Counted from the first letter of the stretch, positions 20,272-30,202 are shown. The stretch is DNA of 64,000 bases from Simiduia aestuariiviva (GCF_014192475.1 NZ_JACHXZ010000001.1:1040110-1104109); one strand, 5' to 3'. Notes: generated by a model not told the origin, from the letters alone. Program-made: numbers and translations.

Positions 20272-22461
20272 TTATTGGGTTGGTTTTTTTTTGATAGCCA
20301 CCGGCGCTGATTTATAGGCGGGCGTTTGGCTTTTGGGATCTACTTCGCGGCCGATCAGCGGGTTAGTTTCTGGGTAGTAACCCAATACGGCGCCGCGCTT
20401 TATGTTAAAGGGTTGTACCTGAAATCCGGATAGGTGGCCTGCGGCTGAGCGCAATTCTACACAGTCACCTGCACACAGATCGAGGTCCGCCATGTCATCG
20501 GGGTGCATCAGTACCGTTTGGCGATTCATTACACCGCGATAGCTGTCCTTTTGTTCGTAGACAATGGTGTTGAATTGACCTTCACTGCGGGCGCTTATAA
20601 GCCGCAGCGGGAATTGCTCTGAATTTGCTTGGCCAATGGGTTTAAGTGGCTTGAAATACGCTTTGCCGGTGGGGGTATTGAAATGGGGTGTGTGCAGGTG
20701 TCGGCCGGCAATGTGAAATTCCTCTCGTGTTTCGTCTAAGGTTTTCAGTGGTGCCATCTCGGTAAGTGTGCGTGACATGGCCTGTCGTATTGCTGCGTGG
20801 TTGCTAAATTCTTCAAAAATTTTTCGGAAATCGGGCAAGGCCGTCGCCGCCAATTCCGACAGTATTGCCACTTCTGAGTGCACGTTGCTCATGCGGTGAA
20901 TGCCACCATCACTCATGCGGACATAGCTAAACATGGATTCCTGCGTGGTTGCCTGCCATTCTTCGTCCCGTGCCGCCACCGGTAAAATTAAACAGCTGCT
21001 GTGATCGGCGCTGTGTAAATGGCCGCGATTTAAGGTGGTGGTGAGGTACAGCTTGAAGCCGATGCGATCCAATGCGGCCTTACTCCACTGGGTGTCGGGT
21101 GCTGCTTCCAGTAAATTGCCGCCTAACATCAATGCAAAGTCTATGGCACCTTCATGGGCCGCCTTCAAACACGCCATAGTATCGAGCCCCACATCGGAGG
21201 GAGAGGGGATGCCCAGTTCTTGCGCCATGGCGTCAATGACATGGCTGGCGAGTTGAGGTTTAACACCCACAGTGCCCATACCCTGCACGTTGCTATGCCC
21301 GCGCAGCGGCAATAAACCTGCGCCGGGCTTGCCCACCATGCCGCGCAGTAATGCGAGGCCGGTGAGTGCCTCTAGTGTATCGACGCCGTTGATATGGTGC
21401 GTGAGGCCCATTCCCCAGGTAAATACAGCGGCCTGTGCGGTGGTGTAACGTGCGGTAACCGCCTCAAATTCTGCCTGTGTTAACCCGGTGTGTAGCAAGA
21501 TGTCCGGCCATGTGAGCGTCGCAATACTCTTTTGAAAAACGTCAAAGTCTTCACAGTGGGCGGCGATGTAGGCGCGATCCTGCAGGCCCTGTTCGAGCAA
21601 TAGTTTGGCGATGCCGGCAAATACCCATGCGTCACTGCCCACCTTGGGTTGCAGATAGAGCGATGCAATTTCATGGCCGCCGGCGATCAAGGAGCTTGGG
21701 CTTTTCGGCAACGCAAAGCGCACGAGACCGGGCTCTTTGACGGGGTTGATGATCACCACTTCCCCGCCTCGATCTCGACACGCTTTGAGCGCGTGTAACA
21801 GGCGCGGATGATTTGATGCGGGGTTGGCACCGATGACGAAGATTAAATCCGCGTGTTGTAAATCCGCGAGCTGTACTGTTGCCGTCGCTGTGCCAATAGT
21901 ATTTTGTAGCGCCACGCCTGTGGCTTGGTGACAAAAATACGAGCAATTGTTGACGTTATTCGTGCCCTTTGCCCGGGCTAGAAGTTGCAACAAATAGCCC
22001 GCCTCGTTCGATGAGCGGCCCGAGGCATAGAAGAAGGAGCGCTCGGCAGGACATTTTGCGAGCTTGTCGACGCAGAGCCCCATCGCCCTATTCCAACTAA
22101 TGGGTTCAAAGTGCAAGCCATGCGGCGCCTTATATAGTGGGGTGTTAAGTCGACCGAGGTGTTCGACCTCATGCCCCGTCAGGGATTGCAATTGTGCGAT
22201 GGGGTATTTGAAAACGTCCAATGGTATCGCTGATTGATTATCCGTGGACTGCGCCTGAACGCTTTTATTGCACACCGAGGGAAACTCGCCCAATTCGTTG
22301 GTCATGCCACCGCGCTGCCCGCCCATGCCGAGCCCGCACGCTTTGCAGGTGTTGCGACTGGTCAGGGCCTTACCTGAGGCGCGCAGGCCGATACGCCTAG
22401 CCGTTGACAAAGTGTAAAGAATTTTTTTTAAGCCGCCGCCAACGGGCGTGTCATTAGGCAT
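20272..22461 (-). CDS. FdhF/YdeP-family molybdopterin oxidoreductase
   Basis: At ~729 residues this resembles the YdeP-like branch of formate dehydrogenase alpha subunits. Matching features are an N-terminal GGGLKKI leader, a CKACGLGMGG cysteine pair, FYASGRSSNEAGYLLQL, GTNNVNNCSYFCHQ, and RGHSNVQGMGTVG. The C-terminal cofactor-binding domain contains LRLISARSEGQFNTI. Such proteins are cytoplasmic, bind bis-MGD, and in E. coli YdeP is linked to acid resistance; the reaction is not established. No FdhD or other partner gene is adjacent. A GTG start at 22506 would add 15 residues; ATG 22461 was chosen because the family leader follows it directly. Confidence 0.85.
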   Translation of the reverse strand: MPNDTPVGGGLKKILYTLSTARRIGLRASGKALTSRNTCKACGLGMGGQRGGMTNELGEFPSVCNKSVQAQSTDNQSAIPLDVFKYPIAQLQSLTGHEVEHLGRLNTPLYKAPHGLHFEPISWNRAMGLCVDKLAKCPAERSFFYASGRSSNEAGYLLQLLARAKGTNNVNNCSYFCHQATGVALQNTIGTATATVQLADLQHADLIFVIGANPASNHPRLLHALKACRDRGGEVVIINPVKEPGLVRFALPKSPSSLIAGGHEIASLYLQPKVGSDAWVFAGIAKLLLEQGLQDRAYIAAHCEDFDVFQKSIATLTWPDILLHTGLTQAEFEAVTARYTTAQAAVFTWGMGLTHHINGVDTLEALTGLALLRGMVGKPGAGLLPLRGHSNVQGMGTVGVKPQLASHVIDAMAQELGIPSPSDVGLDTMACLKAAHEGAIDFALMLGGNLLEAAPDTQWSKAALDRIGFKLYLTTTLNRGHLHSADHSSCLILPVAARDEEWQATTQESMFSYVRMSDGGIHRMSNVHSEVAILSELAATALPDFRKIFEEFSNHAAIRQAMSRTLTEMAPLKTLDETREEFHIAGRHLHTPHFNTPTGKAYFKPLKPIGQANSEQFPLRLISARSEGQFNTIVYEQKDSYRGVMNRQTVLMHPDDMADLDLCAGDCVELRSAAGHLSGFQVQPFNIKRGAVLGYYPETNPLIGREVDPKSQTPAYKSAPVAIKKKPTQ

Positions 22462-22937
22462 AGTCGGTGGCCTGCTCTCGGTAGGGTGGTCAGATTGATT
22501 GTACACCTACTGCTTTGGCTGGGCCAAAGGTAGGAGTCAAGGTGTCAAAGCCTCATGCTAGTTACTGGTTTGGGGTCTAGATTGACGCGCCTAAATATAT
22601 GGAGCGGGATTTATCGTGGCGCATTAATACACTTATGGCACGCATAGTATGGAACCAACGTTCCGCTCAGCTTGGCACAACTTATTAAAAACAGGTTTAT
22701 TAATTTGCATTTATTTTTTTTGAATAAAAACATTGAGATGTTGTGCGTATTTTTTCTGGGGTCATGCCTCTGTAATTTTTATTTGGTCTAGCCTGAATTT
22801 TCCTGCGGGAAGGTGGGTTAATACTAAATGATGAGATCGAATCGTTAAGTAGGATCGCCTTGTTGTCGCGCAAGGACCACGGGAAGTAATTGACAAGTTA
22901 CTTTCCAGGCTACCTCTCTTACTTAGGAAATAGCGAG
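22462..22937. other. AT-rich intergenic region before the M4 protease gene
   Basis: This region separates two divergent genes and should hold both promoters. It includes an AT-rich core at about 22680-22760. A weak TTGACG at 22582 lacks a convincing -10. I see no ORF with coding character, RNA gene or repeat. A TTG-initiated extension of the protease frame (from 22890) lies here but precedes the signal peptide. Confidence 0.4.
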
Positions 22938-25145
22938 ATGACTAACAAAAATAATTTAACGTTTACCGCATTGGCGTTGGGCATTGCTGGCTGCATGTCA
23001 GCCCAAGCTGCCGATCGGGTGTTTTTGCAGGAACGCCCAGATATTGTCAACAATCTGGCCGCTGGGCCTGCGCTTATGCAGCAATCTGCTACGGCGCAAA
23101 TGTTAGGCCTGAGTGCGTCTGAATCATTGCAGGTACGCAAGCAGTACACCAATGCAGATGGCTCAGTCACCACGCGCTATACGCAAATGTACAAAGGGCT
23201 GCCAGTACTGGGAGATGATGTGATTATCAGTCGCCACAATAATGGTGCGCTACGACTCGCGCACGGGGCCATGCTCAGTGGCATCGCGGCTGATGTGGTG
23301 AATACCAATGCGCGCTTAAATGCCGATAATGCCATGCAAAAGGCCAAGGCGCATACCATGGCGGGCGCAACTGTAATGGCTGGCAGCACACCTGTCGCTT
23401 ACGAAAACGAGACCTCACGGTTGGGCATCTGGCAGGATCAAAATGGTCGAGCTCGCTTGGTATATGAAGTTTCGTATGTTCAATACGGCGATACCCCGAC
23501 GCGGCCTTATGTGATCGTCGATGCGGTAAGCGGAGCCATTCTGCTCGAGCGAGACAACCTACAGACCGCCGATGCTTCTGGCCCCGGTGGCAACCAAAAA
23601 ACCGGTCAATATTATTACGGCACTGACTTTGGTTATATGAATGTGGCGCAGTCGGGTAGTACCTGTACCATGAGCAATGCCAATGTAAAAACTGTGAACC
23701 TAAATCACGGTACCTCCGGTAGCACGGCCTTCAGTTTTACCTGCCCAGAAAATACAGTTAAAACAATCAATGGCGCCTATTCACCGCTGAATGACGCCCA
23801 TTATTTTGGCGGTGTGGTATTTGATATGTTCAATGCCTATGTGGGATCACCACCGCTTACATTCCAGCTACAAATGCGCGTGCATTACTCGAATAACTAC
23901 GAGAATGCATTCTGGAATGGTAGCGCTATGACCTTTGGTGATGGTGCCAATACGTTCTACCCATTAGTTTCTTTGGATGTGTCGGCGCACGAAGTGAGCC
24001 ATGGATTTACAGAGCAAAATTCAGGTCTGGTTTACTCCGGAAAATCGGGTGGCTTGAATGAGGCATTCTCCGACATGTCCGGTGAAGCGGCTGAGTACTT
24101 TATGCATGGCAGTAACGACTGGATGGTAGGAGCCCAAATCTTTAAGGGCAATGGCGCACTGCGTTATATGGACGATCCAGCGAAAGATGGAAAATCCATT
24201 GGCCATCAGTCTGACTACACTTCTGGCATGGATGTTCACTACAGTTCCGGGGTGTATAACAAGGCATTCTATTTGTTGGCCACCACTAGCGGCTGGAATA
24301 CTGAAAAGGCCTTTAAAATCTATGCGCGAGCAAACCAGATGTATTGGACTGCCAATACCAATTGGGATGTGGCGGGTAATGGCGTATTAGATGCGGCCTG
24401 TGATCTTGGTTACAACATTGACGACGTAACGGCTTCGCTAGTGGCTGTGGGCATCTCCTCTTCGGCGAGCAATCCAGATTGTGGTGGCACACCACCGCCA
24501 CCACCACCACCGCCAGGTGAGTTAGCGAACGGCGTGCCTGTTTCGAATCTTTCAGCTTCAACTGGCAATGATTTGATTTACACCATGAATGTGCCCGCGG
24601 GTGCCACCAACATTAAATTTGAAATGAGTGGTGGTAGCGGCGATGCCGATTTGTATACGCGTTTTGGCGCGGCACCTACCGACAGCGCCTACGACTGTCG
24701 CCCGTACTCTTCGGGCAACAATGAAACCTGTACTGGGTCTGCCACGGGTGGTACCTACTATGTGCGTATCAAGGCCTATAGCACCTTTTCTGGTGTCACC
24801 ATTAAAGGCAGTTATACCGAGCCCGGCACGGGTGCGGATCCCATTGACGAAACGGTTTCCAATATTTCTGTTGCGAGAAGAGCGTGGAAATATTATTCCG
24901 TGACACTCAATGGCGATTATGCAGACCTCAAGGTCACTATCAGCGGCGGCTCAGGTGATGCAGACTTGTATGTGCGTCAGGGCGCTCAGCCCACTACGTC
25001 TTCATACAATTGCCGTCCGTATCTGAATGGGAATAATGAAACTTGTAACTTCACCAACCCAGCAAGTACTACGTGGCATATCGGTATTCGTGGTTACACA
25101 GCAGCATCAGGTGTAACGCTTCGCTATACCGCAACGCCTAAGTAG
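22938..25145 (+). CDS. Secreted M4 (vibriolysin-type) metalloprotease with two PPC domains
   Basis: Domains in order: signal peptide (ending MSAQAA), FTP/PepSY-type propeptide, thermolysin-like catalytic domain, a proline linker, and two C-terminal PPC domains. Zinc ligands are H351 and H355 of HEVSH, with E352 catalytic, and E375 of GGLNEAFSD. This is the gluzincin pattern with normal spacing. Each PPC domain carries GDADLY and CRPY...GNNETC. Propeptide and PPC domains are normally removed on secretion, probably by the type II system. ATG 22938 was chosen because AGGAAA at 22925-22930 precedes it and the signal peptide starts there. The next gene is a protease with the same C-terminal domains. 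Role: extracellular protein degradation for nutrition. Confidence 0.94.
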   Translation: MTNKNNLTFTALALGIAGCMSAQAADRVFLQERPDIVNNLAAGPALMQQSATAQMLGLSASESLQVRKQYTNADGSVTTRYTQMYKGLPVLGDDVIISRHNNGALRLAHGAMLSGIAADVVNTNARLNADNAMQKAKAHTMAGATVMAGSTPVAYENETSRLGIWQDQNGRARLVYEVSYVQYGDTPTRPYVIVDAVSGAILLERDNLQTADASGPGGNQKTGQYYYGTDFGYMNVAQSGSTCTMSNANVKTVNLNHGTSGSTAFSFTCPENTVKTINGAYSPLNDAHYFGGVVFDMFNAYVGSPPLTFQLQMRVHYSNNYENAFWNGSAMTFGDGANTFYPLVSLDVSAHEVSHGFTEQNSGLVYSGKSGGLNEAFSDMSGEAAEYFMHGSNDWMVGAQIFKGNGALRYMDDPAKDGKSIGHQSDYTSGMDVHYSSGVYNKAFYLLATTSGWNTEKAFKIYARANQMYWTANTNWDVAGNGVLDAACDLGYNIDDVTASLVAVGISSSASNPDCGGTPPPPPPPPGELANGVPVSNLSASTGNDLIYTMNVPAGATNIKFEMSGGSGDADLYTRFGAAPTDSAYDCRPYSSGNNETCTGSATGGTYYVRIKAYSTFSGVTIKGSYTEPGTGADPIDETVSNISVARRAWKYYSVTLNGDYADLKVTISGGSGDADLYVRQGAQPTTSSYNCRPYLNGNNETCNFTNPASTTWHIGIRGYTAASGVTLRYTATPK

Positions 25146-25171
25146 TTTTTTCAAAAGCTACTCAATGGAAT

Positions 25172-25197
25172 GAGAGGAGCTTCGGCTCCTCTTTTTT
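25172..25197 (+). terminator. Terminator between the M4 and M28 protease genes
   Basis: The perfect stem AGAGGAGC-TTCG-GCTCCTCT is followed by a T-run, about 30 bp after the M4 stop. The M28 gene therefore likely has its own promoter or depends on read-through. Confidence 0.88.
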
Positions 25198-25239
25198 CTC
25201 CTATCTTTATTGCGCATTGTCTTTAGACAGGGTGTCCTT

Positions 25240-27102
25240 ATGAATCGCTTATTTTATTTGCTTACTACGGCTTTGCTAACGGGCTTGTGCTCAGCACATG
25301 CGTTGGCAGAATCTCAACGCCAGTGGATTTCTATTGGCAGCGACGCGGTCGCTAAAATTAATCAGCAAAGCTTTCGTGGCGTAGACTTGCGACCGGTGCA
25401 ATCCATCACTGGTACAGGTATTACCGTTGCGACAATTCCAGAAAATCAAATCCAGTTGCTTAGCCAAGTAATGCACGATGAATTTCATCGTTGCGGAGGC
25501 TTTGTTTTTCATGAGTCACAGGCAGACGCGCAGCAATTCTCTGCTCAAGCAGCCGCCCCAGCCACTGCACAAATGGCCGTTAGTTACACCATTGATAACC
25601 CCACTGGCGTCGGCATGTTACTGGATGAAATGTCGTCCAATAATTTAACCAGCACGGTAAATAACCTGAGTGCCTATCACAATCGTTATTACACTCAGCA
25701 AACCGGTGCCGATGCGGCCAATTGGATACGTAGCCAATGGGCCAGCATTGCCAGTGGGCGCAGTGATATCAGCGTGGCACTGTACAACCACAGCTGGCTG
25801 CAGGCCTCGGTGGTGGCGACCATCACCGGCACTACCTATCCCAATGAAGTGGTGATCATTGGCGGGCATCTCGATTCCATTAACGGCAGTAACCCGGCCG
25901 GTGGCCGTGCTCCAGGGGCAGACGATAACGCATCGGGTATCGCAGTGGTCACTGAAACTTTGAGAGCCATGGTGGCCAGTGGATTTAAGCCGGCGCGAAC
26001 CGTCAAGATAATGGGGTATGCCGCAGAAGAGGTGGGCCTACGAGGCTCTAAAGCCATTGCTGAGGATTACAAAGCGCAGGGCGTTAATGTATTGGGTGTC
26101 GCTCAGTTTGATATGAGCGGGTACAAGGGCACGGGCAATCGCGACATCGTGTTCATGACTGACTACACCAACAATGCACAAAATCAGTTTATGGCGCAAT
26201 TGGTCGACACCTACCTACAGGGCGTGGTCTACGGTTTTGATCAGTGTGGCTACGGCTGCTCAGATCACGCCTCCTGGCACGCACAAGGCTACCCGGCGTC
26301 TATGCCATTCGAATCCAATATGAGCGATTACAACAGCAGTATCCATACGGCGTACGACAATACGTTTGATGCTAGTCACTCTATAAATTTTGCGCGTCTG
26401 GCGGCCGCCTTTGTGGCAGAGCTTGGTAAAGGCGGCGATGGCAGCACGCCGCCCCCACCGCCTCCGCCAAGTAATGAACTGGAAAACGATGTCGCTAAAA
26501 CGAATCTCAGTGCCAGTACCGGCAATGATTTGGTGTACACCATGAGTGTACCAGCCGGTGCAACCAACATCAGTTTTGCAATGAGTGGCGGCACTGGTGA
26601 TGCCGATCTGTATGTGAAATTTGGTGCCGCCCCCACTGATAGCAGCTACGATTGCCGTCCCTATAAAAATGGCAACAATGAAACCTGCAGTGGCAGCAGT
26701 AGTGGAGGTACCTACTATGTGCGCGTCAAAGCGTACAGTAGTTTCAGTGGTGTCAGCTTGGTGGGTCGGTATACGGAAGGTGGCGGCAATACCAATGAGC
26801 CCATCAACGAAACCATTACGGGCATAAACTTAAGTCGTGGTCAGTGGGCTAACTATACGCAATTGTTGGGCGCTGGCTATCAATTGCTGGTTGTTACAAT
26901 GAGCGGCGGCTCCGGTGATGCGGACCTCTATGTCCGTTACGGCGCAAAGTCCACGACCAGCAGTTATGACTGTCGCCCCTACAAAAATGGCAATAGTGAA
27001 ACCTGCACCTTCAATGCGCCAGCCGGCGGGATCTGGCACATCGATGTGCGCGGCTACTCGGCGGCCTCAGGTGTTACGGTAAACATTCAGGCTACGCCAT
27101 GA
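25240..27102 (+). CDS. Secreted M28 leucyl-aminopeptidase-like enzyme with two PPC domains
   Basis: The 620-residue secreted aminopeptidase starts with a signal peptide (MNRLFYLLTTALLTGLCSAHALA) and a propeptide-like region, followed by an M28 catalytic domain. Di-zinc ligands are H210 (GGHLDS), D228 (GADDNAS), E264 of the E263-E264 pair (AAEEVG; E263 is the general base), D291 (QFDMSG) and H369 (SIHTAYD). This matches the Vibrio aminopeptidase pattern. A proline linker leads to two PPC domains very close in sequence to those of the M4 protease upstream. It probably trims N-terminal residues from peptides released by that protease. ATG 25240 opens the signal peptide; the frame extends to 25210. 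Confidence 0.93.
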   Translation: MNRLFYLLTTALLTGLCSAHALAESQRQWISIGSDAVAKINQQSFRGVDLRPVQSITGTGITVATIPENQIQLLSQVMHDEFHRCGGFVFHESQADAQQFSAQAAAPATAQMAVSYTIDNPTGVGMLLDEMSSNNLTSTVNNLSAYHNRYYTQQTGADAANWIRSQWASIASGRSDISVALYNHSWLQASVVATITGTTYPNEVVIIGGHLDSINGSNPAGGRAPGADDNASGIAVVTETLRAMVASGFKPARTVKIMGYAAEEVGLRGSKAIAEDYKAQGVNVLGVAQFDMSGYKGTGNRDIVFMTDYTNNAQNQFMAQLVDTYLQGVVYGFDQCGYGCSDHASWHAQGYPASMPFESNMSDYNSSIHTAYDNTFDASHSINFARLAAAFVAELGKGGDGSTPPPPPPPSNELENDVAKTNLSASTGNDLVYTMSVPAGATNISFAMSGGTGDADLYVKFGAAPTDSSYDCRPYKNGNNETCSGSSSGGTYYVRVKAYSSFSGVSLVGRYTEGGGNTNEPINETITGINLSRGQWANYTQLLGAGYQLLVVTMSGGSGDADLYVRYGAKSTTSSYDCRPYKNGNSETCTFNAPAGGIWHIDVRGYSAASGVTVNIQATP

Positions 27103-27674
27103 AATATTGAAGCCGCATTAACGCCGCGCCTTGTGCGCGGCTTTTTTACGTAAAACGGTTTAAAGGCATTGTACTGCCAGTCGCGCATGGCCAGCACCAG
27201 TGTGACCCCGTTGCGCGCATTAATTTCTAGCCCAGCGTCGGCATCGTTAAGCTGATTAAATTCGTGGGCTAACTTCTCCAGCTTGCGTCCAAGTGCCTGT
27301 GCTGATTGAGGTGAGAACATGCCATTAAGTATGAACAGTTGATTCGGTGGTTCTGAAAAATCCGCGTCAAATAATTCACGTTCAATTGTGCGCTTAAAGA
27401 AGTTCGCTATTGGGCCGCCTGTGTGCCAGTGAAAATTAGCGGCAACCTTGAGCTTAATGCGGCTATTTGGCAGCAGTTCAATGATGCCCAGTCGATCCAG
27501 CAGCGCTAACTTCTGAATAATGGCCGTTTCCTCCAAATCGTAAAAATTCGCAATATCTTGCATGGACCAGCGATTTAACACGCAAACTGTAATCAAGAGG
27601 GTGGTAGCATCTTTGGCAATCTCCTGTTCCTGCGCCAAAGTTAGCTGGTTTAACCCAGGGTGCTTTTGGTTCAT
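27087..27674 (-). CDS. Truncated HTH-type regulator (C-terminal portion, probable pseudogene)
   Basis: The 195-residue frame matches the C-terminal part of a family of ~240-residue XRE-like regulators: LTLAQEQEIAKDATTLLITV, LDRLGIIELLPNSRIKL, and a later LVLAMRDWQY. The N-terminal DNA-binding helix-turn-helix that such proteins carry is missing from the frame. Its remnants lie upstream in broken frames, with an in-frame TGA at 27684-27686, four codons before the apparent ATG. The last ~15 codons overlap the M28 gene's 3' end and terminator, so the natural C-terminus may also have been altered. The intact part may still be translated but is unlikely to bind DNA as the family does. Confidence 0.6.
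   Translation of the reverse strand: MNQKHPGLNQLTLAQEQEIAKDATTLLITVCVLNRWSMQDIANFYDLEETAIIQKLALLDRLGIIELLPNSRIKLKVAANFHWHTGGPIANFFKRTIERELFDADFSEPPNQLFILNGMFSPQSAQALGRKLEKLAHEFNQLNDADAGLEINARNGVTLVLAMRDWQYNAFKPFYVKKPRTRRGVNAASIFHGVA
27123..27147 (+). terminator. Terminator after the M28 gene
   Basis: A GCCGCGC/GCGCGGC stem and T-run lie 20 bp after the M28 stop. It falls inside the 3' coding end of the convergent regulator ORF. Confidence 0.8.
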
Positions 27675-27826
27675 CAGGTTTATTCAATTTGGATATTCCG
27701 TGCCCATGCCCATTCCTTGTATTGCTAAATGCTGTGTAATTGCGACAGATCAAATGCCTGAGTACGAAGCAGTTTATAAATGTTGACGGGAATGCGAATG
27801 GCAGTAGGGCGGATTTGACGCGTAAA
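27675..27826 (-). pseudogene. Decayed N-terminal HTH remnant of the adjacent regulator
   Basis: Translating the minus strand gives IPVNIYKLLRTQAFDLSQLHSI in one frame, which resembles the recognition-helix region of XRE-type regulators. That frame stops at 27725-27727. The continuation AIQGMGMGTEYPN occurs in a different frame, the one shared with the downstream ORF, and ends at TGA 27684-27686. At least one frameshift and one nonsense change therefore separate it from the intact C-terminal part. Confidence 0.5.
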
Positions 27827-28163
27827 CTACCTTACACGGGGCAGTTTTGAGTGGCATTGCCATTAGTCTATACCGCGCTGGGCAGCATACTTTGGCTAAC
27901 TGTTGCATGCATCGTATATGCCCGAAGCTCAGGATGTCTGATATCAGGTCATCTAGTACAGCTGTAGTACGCACGCTCGTATGTCATGGGCGTACATGGG
28001 CCAACTCTGCGATGAGTGAATTGCCATTCCGGATATTGATGGTCCACAGGTTTTTCTGGAAAGTACCCATTAAATGGTGACTGTTGGGTTCTATATCCTG
28101 CGCTGTGCCATAATACAAGCCGGTGAGTTTTTGAATTTATAAAACTATTTCGTGAAGTAATCT
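27827..28163. other. Intergenic region without recognisable gene
   Basis: No frame with coding character, RNA gene or strong promoter is visible here. It may include more of the decayed regulator's 5' end and the promoter of the HI0933-family gene that follows. Confidence 0.4.
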
Positions 28164-29345
28164 ATGAAAGTTGATTGTATTGTCATCGGTGCCGGTGCCG
28201 CAGGACTCATGTGTGCGGCGACGGCGGGCTATCGAGGGCGCTCGGTTGCAGTGTTGGATCACGCCAATAAAGTCGGCAAGAAAATTTTAATGTCCGGCGG
28301 TGGGCGATGCAATTTCACCAACTTTTCTGTCGATGCTACGAATTACCTTTCGCGCAACCCGCACTTTTGTAAATCGGCATTGAGTCGATATCGGCCTCAA
28401 GATTTCATTGAATTGGTGGATCGACACGGCATTAATTATCACGAGAAGACCAAAGGGCAGTTGTTCTGTGATCATAAATCGAGCGATATTTTGCAAATGT
28501 TGCTGACTGAGTGTGACTACGCCGGTGTGGAAATCAGCACACATTGCACTGTAGTTAAAATTGAACAAGAACAGGGGGACGGGGGCTTTAGGTTGCGCAC
28601 AAGCTTGGGTGATTATCGATGCCAGTCGCTGGTGGTCGCCACGGGTGGCCTCTCAATTCCGACCATGGGGGCCACAGGTTTTGGCTATGAGGTTGCCGGC
28701 CAGTTCGGCATCCAGTGTTTACCCCGTTGGGCCTCGTTGGTGCCATTTACCATTACCGACAAATGGCAGCCGGTGATCAGCGCGTTGGCCGGTGTATCGT
28801 TAGATGTTGTGGCTGGCGTGGGCGATCAACAGTTTTCCGATCCCTTATTGTTTACCCATCGGGGCCTAAGTGGCCCAGCCATGTTACAAATATCGAATTA
28901 TTGGCAGCCGGGCGCCCCCTTAACAATCGATTTTCTACCTGGGCACAATTTGGCCGCATTGATTACAGAGTGGCGCTCCAGTGGCCAGAAAGGCGAGTTG
29001 AAAACCCTACTGAGTGCTATCTTGCCAAAGCGCTTCGTGCAGGCTTGGTTGGAGCAGTCGGTGGGCAGTCGTCAAGTTCAGCAATACAGTGATGCGGAGC
29101 TGGATATTTTGCAGTCGCAATTTCACCGTTGGACAATTACGCCCTCGGGCACAGAGGGGTACCGCACTGCCGAAGTCACCATGGGTGGGGTGAATACCGA
29201 CGAGGTGTCATCGAAAACCTTTGAGGCTAAAAAGGTGCCCGGGCTTTATTTTGTGGGTGAAGTGCTCGATGTGACGGGCTGGTTGGGTGGCTATAATTTT
29301 CAGTGGGCCTGGGCCAGCGGCTTTTGTGCAGGCCAATACGTCTAG
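28164..29345 (+). CDS. HI0933/YhiN-family FAD-dependent oxidoreductase
   Basis: The 393-residue flavoprotein has an N-terminal FAD-binding Rossmann motif (CIVIGAGAAGLMCA) and the family signature KVGKKILMSGGGRCNFTN. Near the C-terminus are AEVTMGGVNTDEVSS and GLYFVGEVLDVTGWLGGYNFQWAWASG. Length and motifs match the HI0933/BaiN-like group, a widespread cytoplasmic family of mostly unknown substrate. It is followed 69 bp later by the YebC-family gene on the same strand. No partner gene indicates the substrate. Confidence 0.92.
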   Translation: MKVDCIVIGAGAAGLMCAATAGYRGRSVAVLDHANKVGKKILMSGGGRCNFTNFSVDATNYLSRNPHFCKSALSRYRPQDFIELVDRHGINYHEKTKGQLFCDHKSSDILQMLLTECDYAGVEISTHCTVVKIEQEQGDGGFRLRTSLGDYRCQSLVVATGGLSIPTMGATGFGYEVAGQFGIQCLPRWASLVPFTITDKWQPVISALAGVSLDVVAGVGDQQFSDPLLFTHRGLSGPAMLQISNYWQPGAPLTIDFLPGHNLAALITEWRSSGQKGELKTLLSAILPKRFVQAWLEQSVGSRQVQQYSDAELDILQSQFHRWTITPSGTEGYRTAEVTMGGVNTDEVSSKTFEAKKVPGLYFVGEVLDVTGWLGGYNFQWAWASGFCAGQYV

Positions 29346-29414
29346 GGAGTTACCTTGGCCTCTAGCGCTGGTCGCGTTAGAATCGATGCTTTTGATAATG
29401 CGTAGGACAATATT

Positions 29415-30134
29415 ATGGGCAGGGCCTATCAGAACCGCAAAGAATCCATGGCAAAAACGGCGGATGCGAAATCCAAGGTTTACAGCAAATATGGCCGGGA
29501 AATATATGTGTGTGCGAAGTCTGGTGGCGTAGAGCCGGATGGTAATTTGAGCTTGCGTAACCTGATTGAAAAGGCGAAAAAAGATCAGGTGCCTGCCCAT
29601 GTGATTGATAAGGCCTTGCAAAAAGCAAAAGGCGGCGGCGGTGAGGATTTTTCACCGGCACGCTACGAGGGCTTCGGCCCGGGTAACTGCATGGTCATCG
29701 TAGAGTGTCTGACCGACAATCCTAACCGAACCTTTGGCGATGTGCGCCAGTGTTTTGTAAAAACAAAAAGCAAAATAGGCACGCTAGGCTCTGTCAGCCA
29801 TATGTTTGATCACGGTGCACTATTTGTGTTTACCGGCGATGAAGAGGCCGTGCTGGAAGCCTTGATGGAAGCCGATGTGGATGTGATCGACATTGAGAGC
29901 GAAGGCGAAAAGGTCACTGTAATTACCCCACATACGGATTACTTTAAAGCGAAAACAACGCTGCAAGAAGCGTTTGAAGGCATCGATTTCGATATTGACG
30001 AAATTCAATTTCTGCCTCGTGATACCACGCCTGTTGAAGGCGAGGACCGGGAGATGTTCGACAAGATGATGGAAATGTTAAACGATGTAGATGACGTTCA
30101 GAACGTCTATCACAGCGCCAGTCTGTCAGATTGA
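29415..30134 (+). CDS. YebC/PmpR-family protein (YeeN-type)
   Basis: The 239-residue protein shows the three-domain YebC family plan: a basic N-terminus ([15 protein letters not shown]), [22 protein letters not shown], and [24 protein letters not shown]. The YDE-like [14 protein letters not shown] segment follows, and the C-terminus is acidic. The first residues and length are nearer E. coli YeeN than YebC. Members act as transcriptional regulators or help ribosomes at polyproline stretches; which applies here is unknown. ATG 29415 begins the conserved MGR start. Two terminators follow the gene. Confidence 0.9.
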   Translation: MGRAYQNRKESMAKTADAKSKVYSKYGREIYVCAKSGGVEPDGNLSLRNLIEKAKKDQVPAHVIDKALQKAKGGGGEDFSPARYEGFGPGNCMVIVECLTDNPNRTFGDVRQCFVKTKSKIGTLGSVSHMFDHGALFVFTGDEEAVLEALMEADVDVIDIESEGEKVTVITPHTDYFKAKTTLQEAFEGIDFDIDEIQFLPRDTTPVEGEDREMFDKMMEMLNDVDDVQNVYHSASLSD

Positions 30135-30156
30135 TTTGAGTTGCATTAAAAAAGTG

Positions 30157-30179
30157 CCCGGTTCGCCGGGTATTTTTTT
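30157..30179 (+). terminator. Terminator after the YebC-family gene
   Basis: A CCCGG-TTCG-CCGGG stem and a T-run lie 22 bp after the stop codon. Confidence 0.8.
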
Positions 30180-30202
30180 GCCGGCCCGATTAAGCCAGGC
30201 AT

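Noticed and set aside
24484-24516. CCACCG-rich repeat in the M4 protease
   Set aside because: It encodes the proline linker before the PPC domains and is explained by protein sequence.
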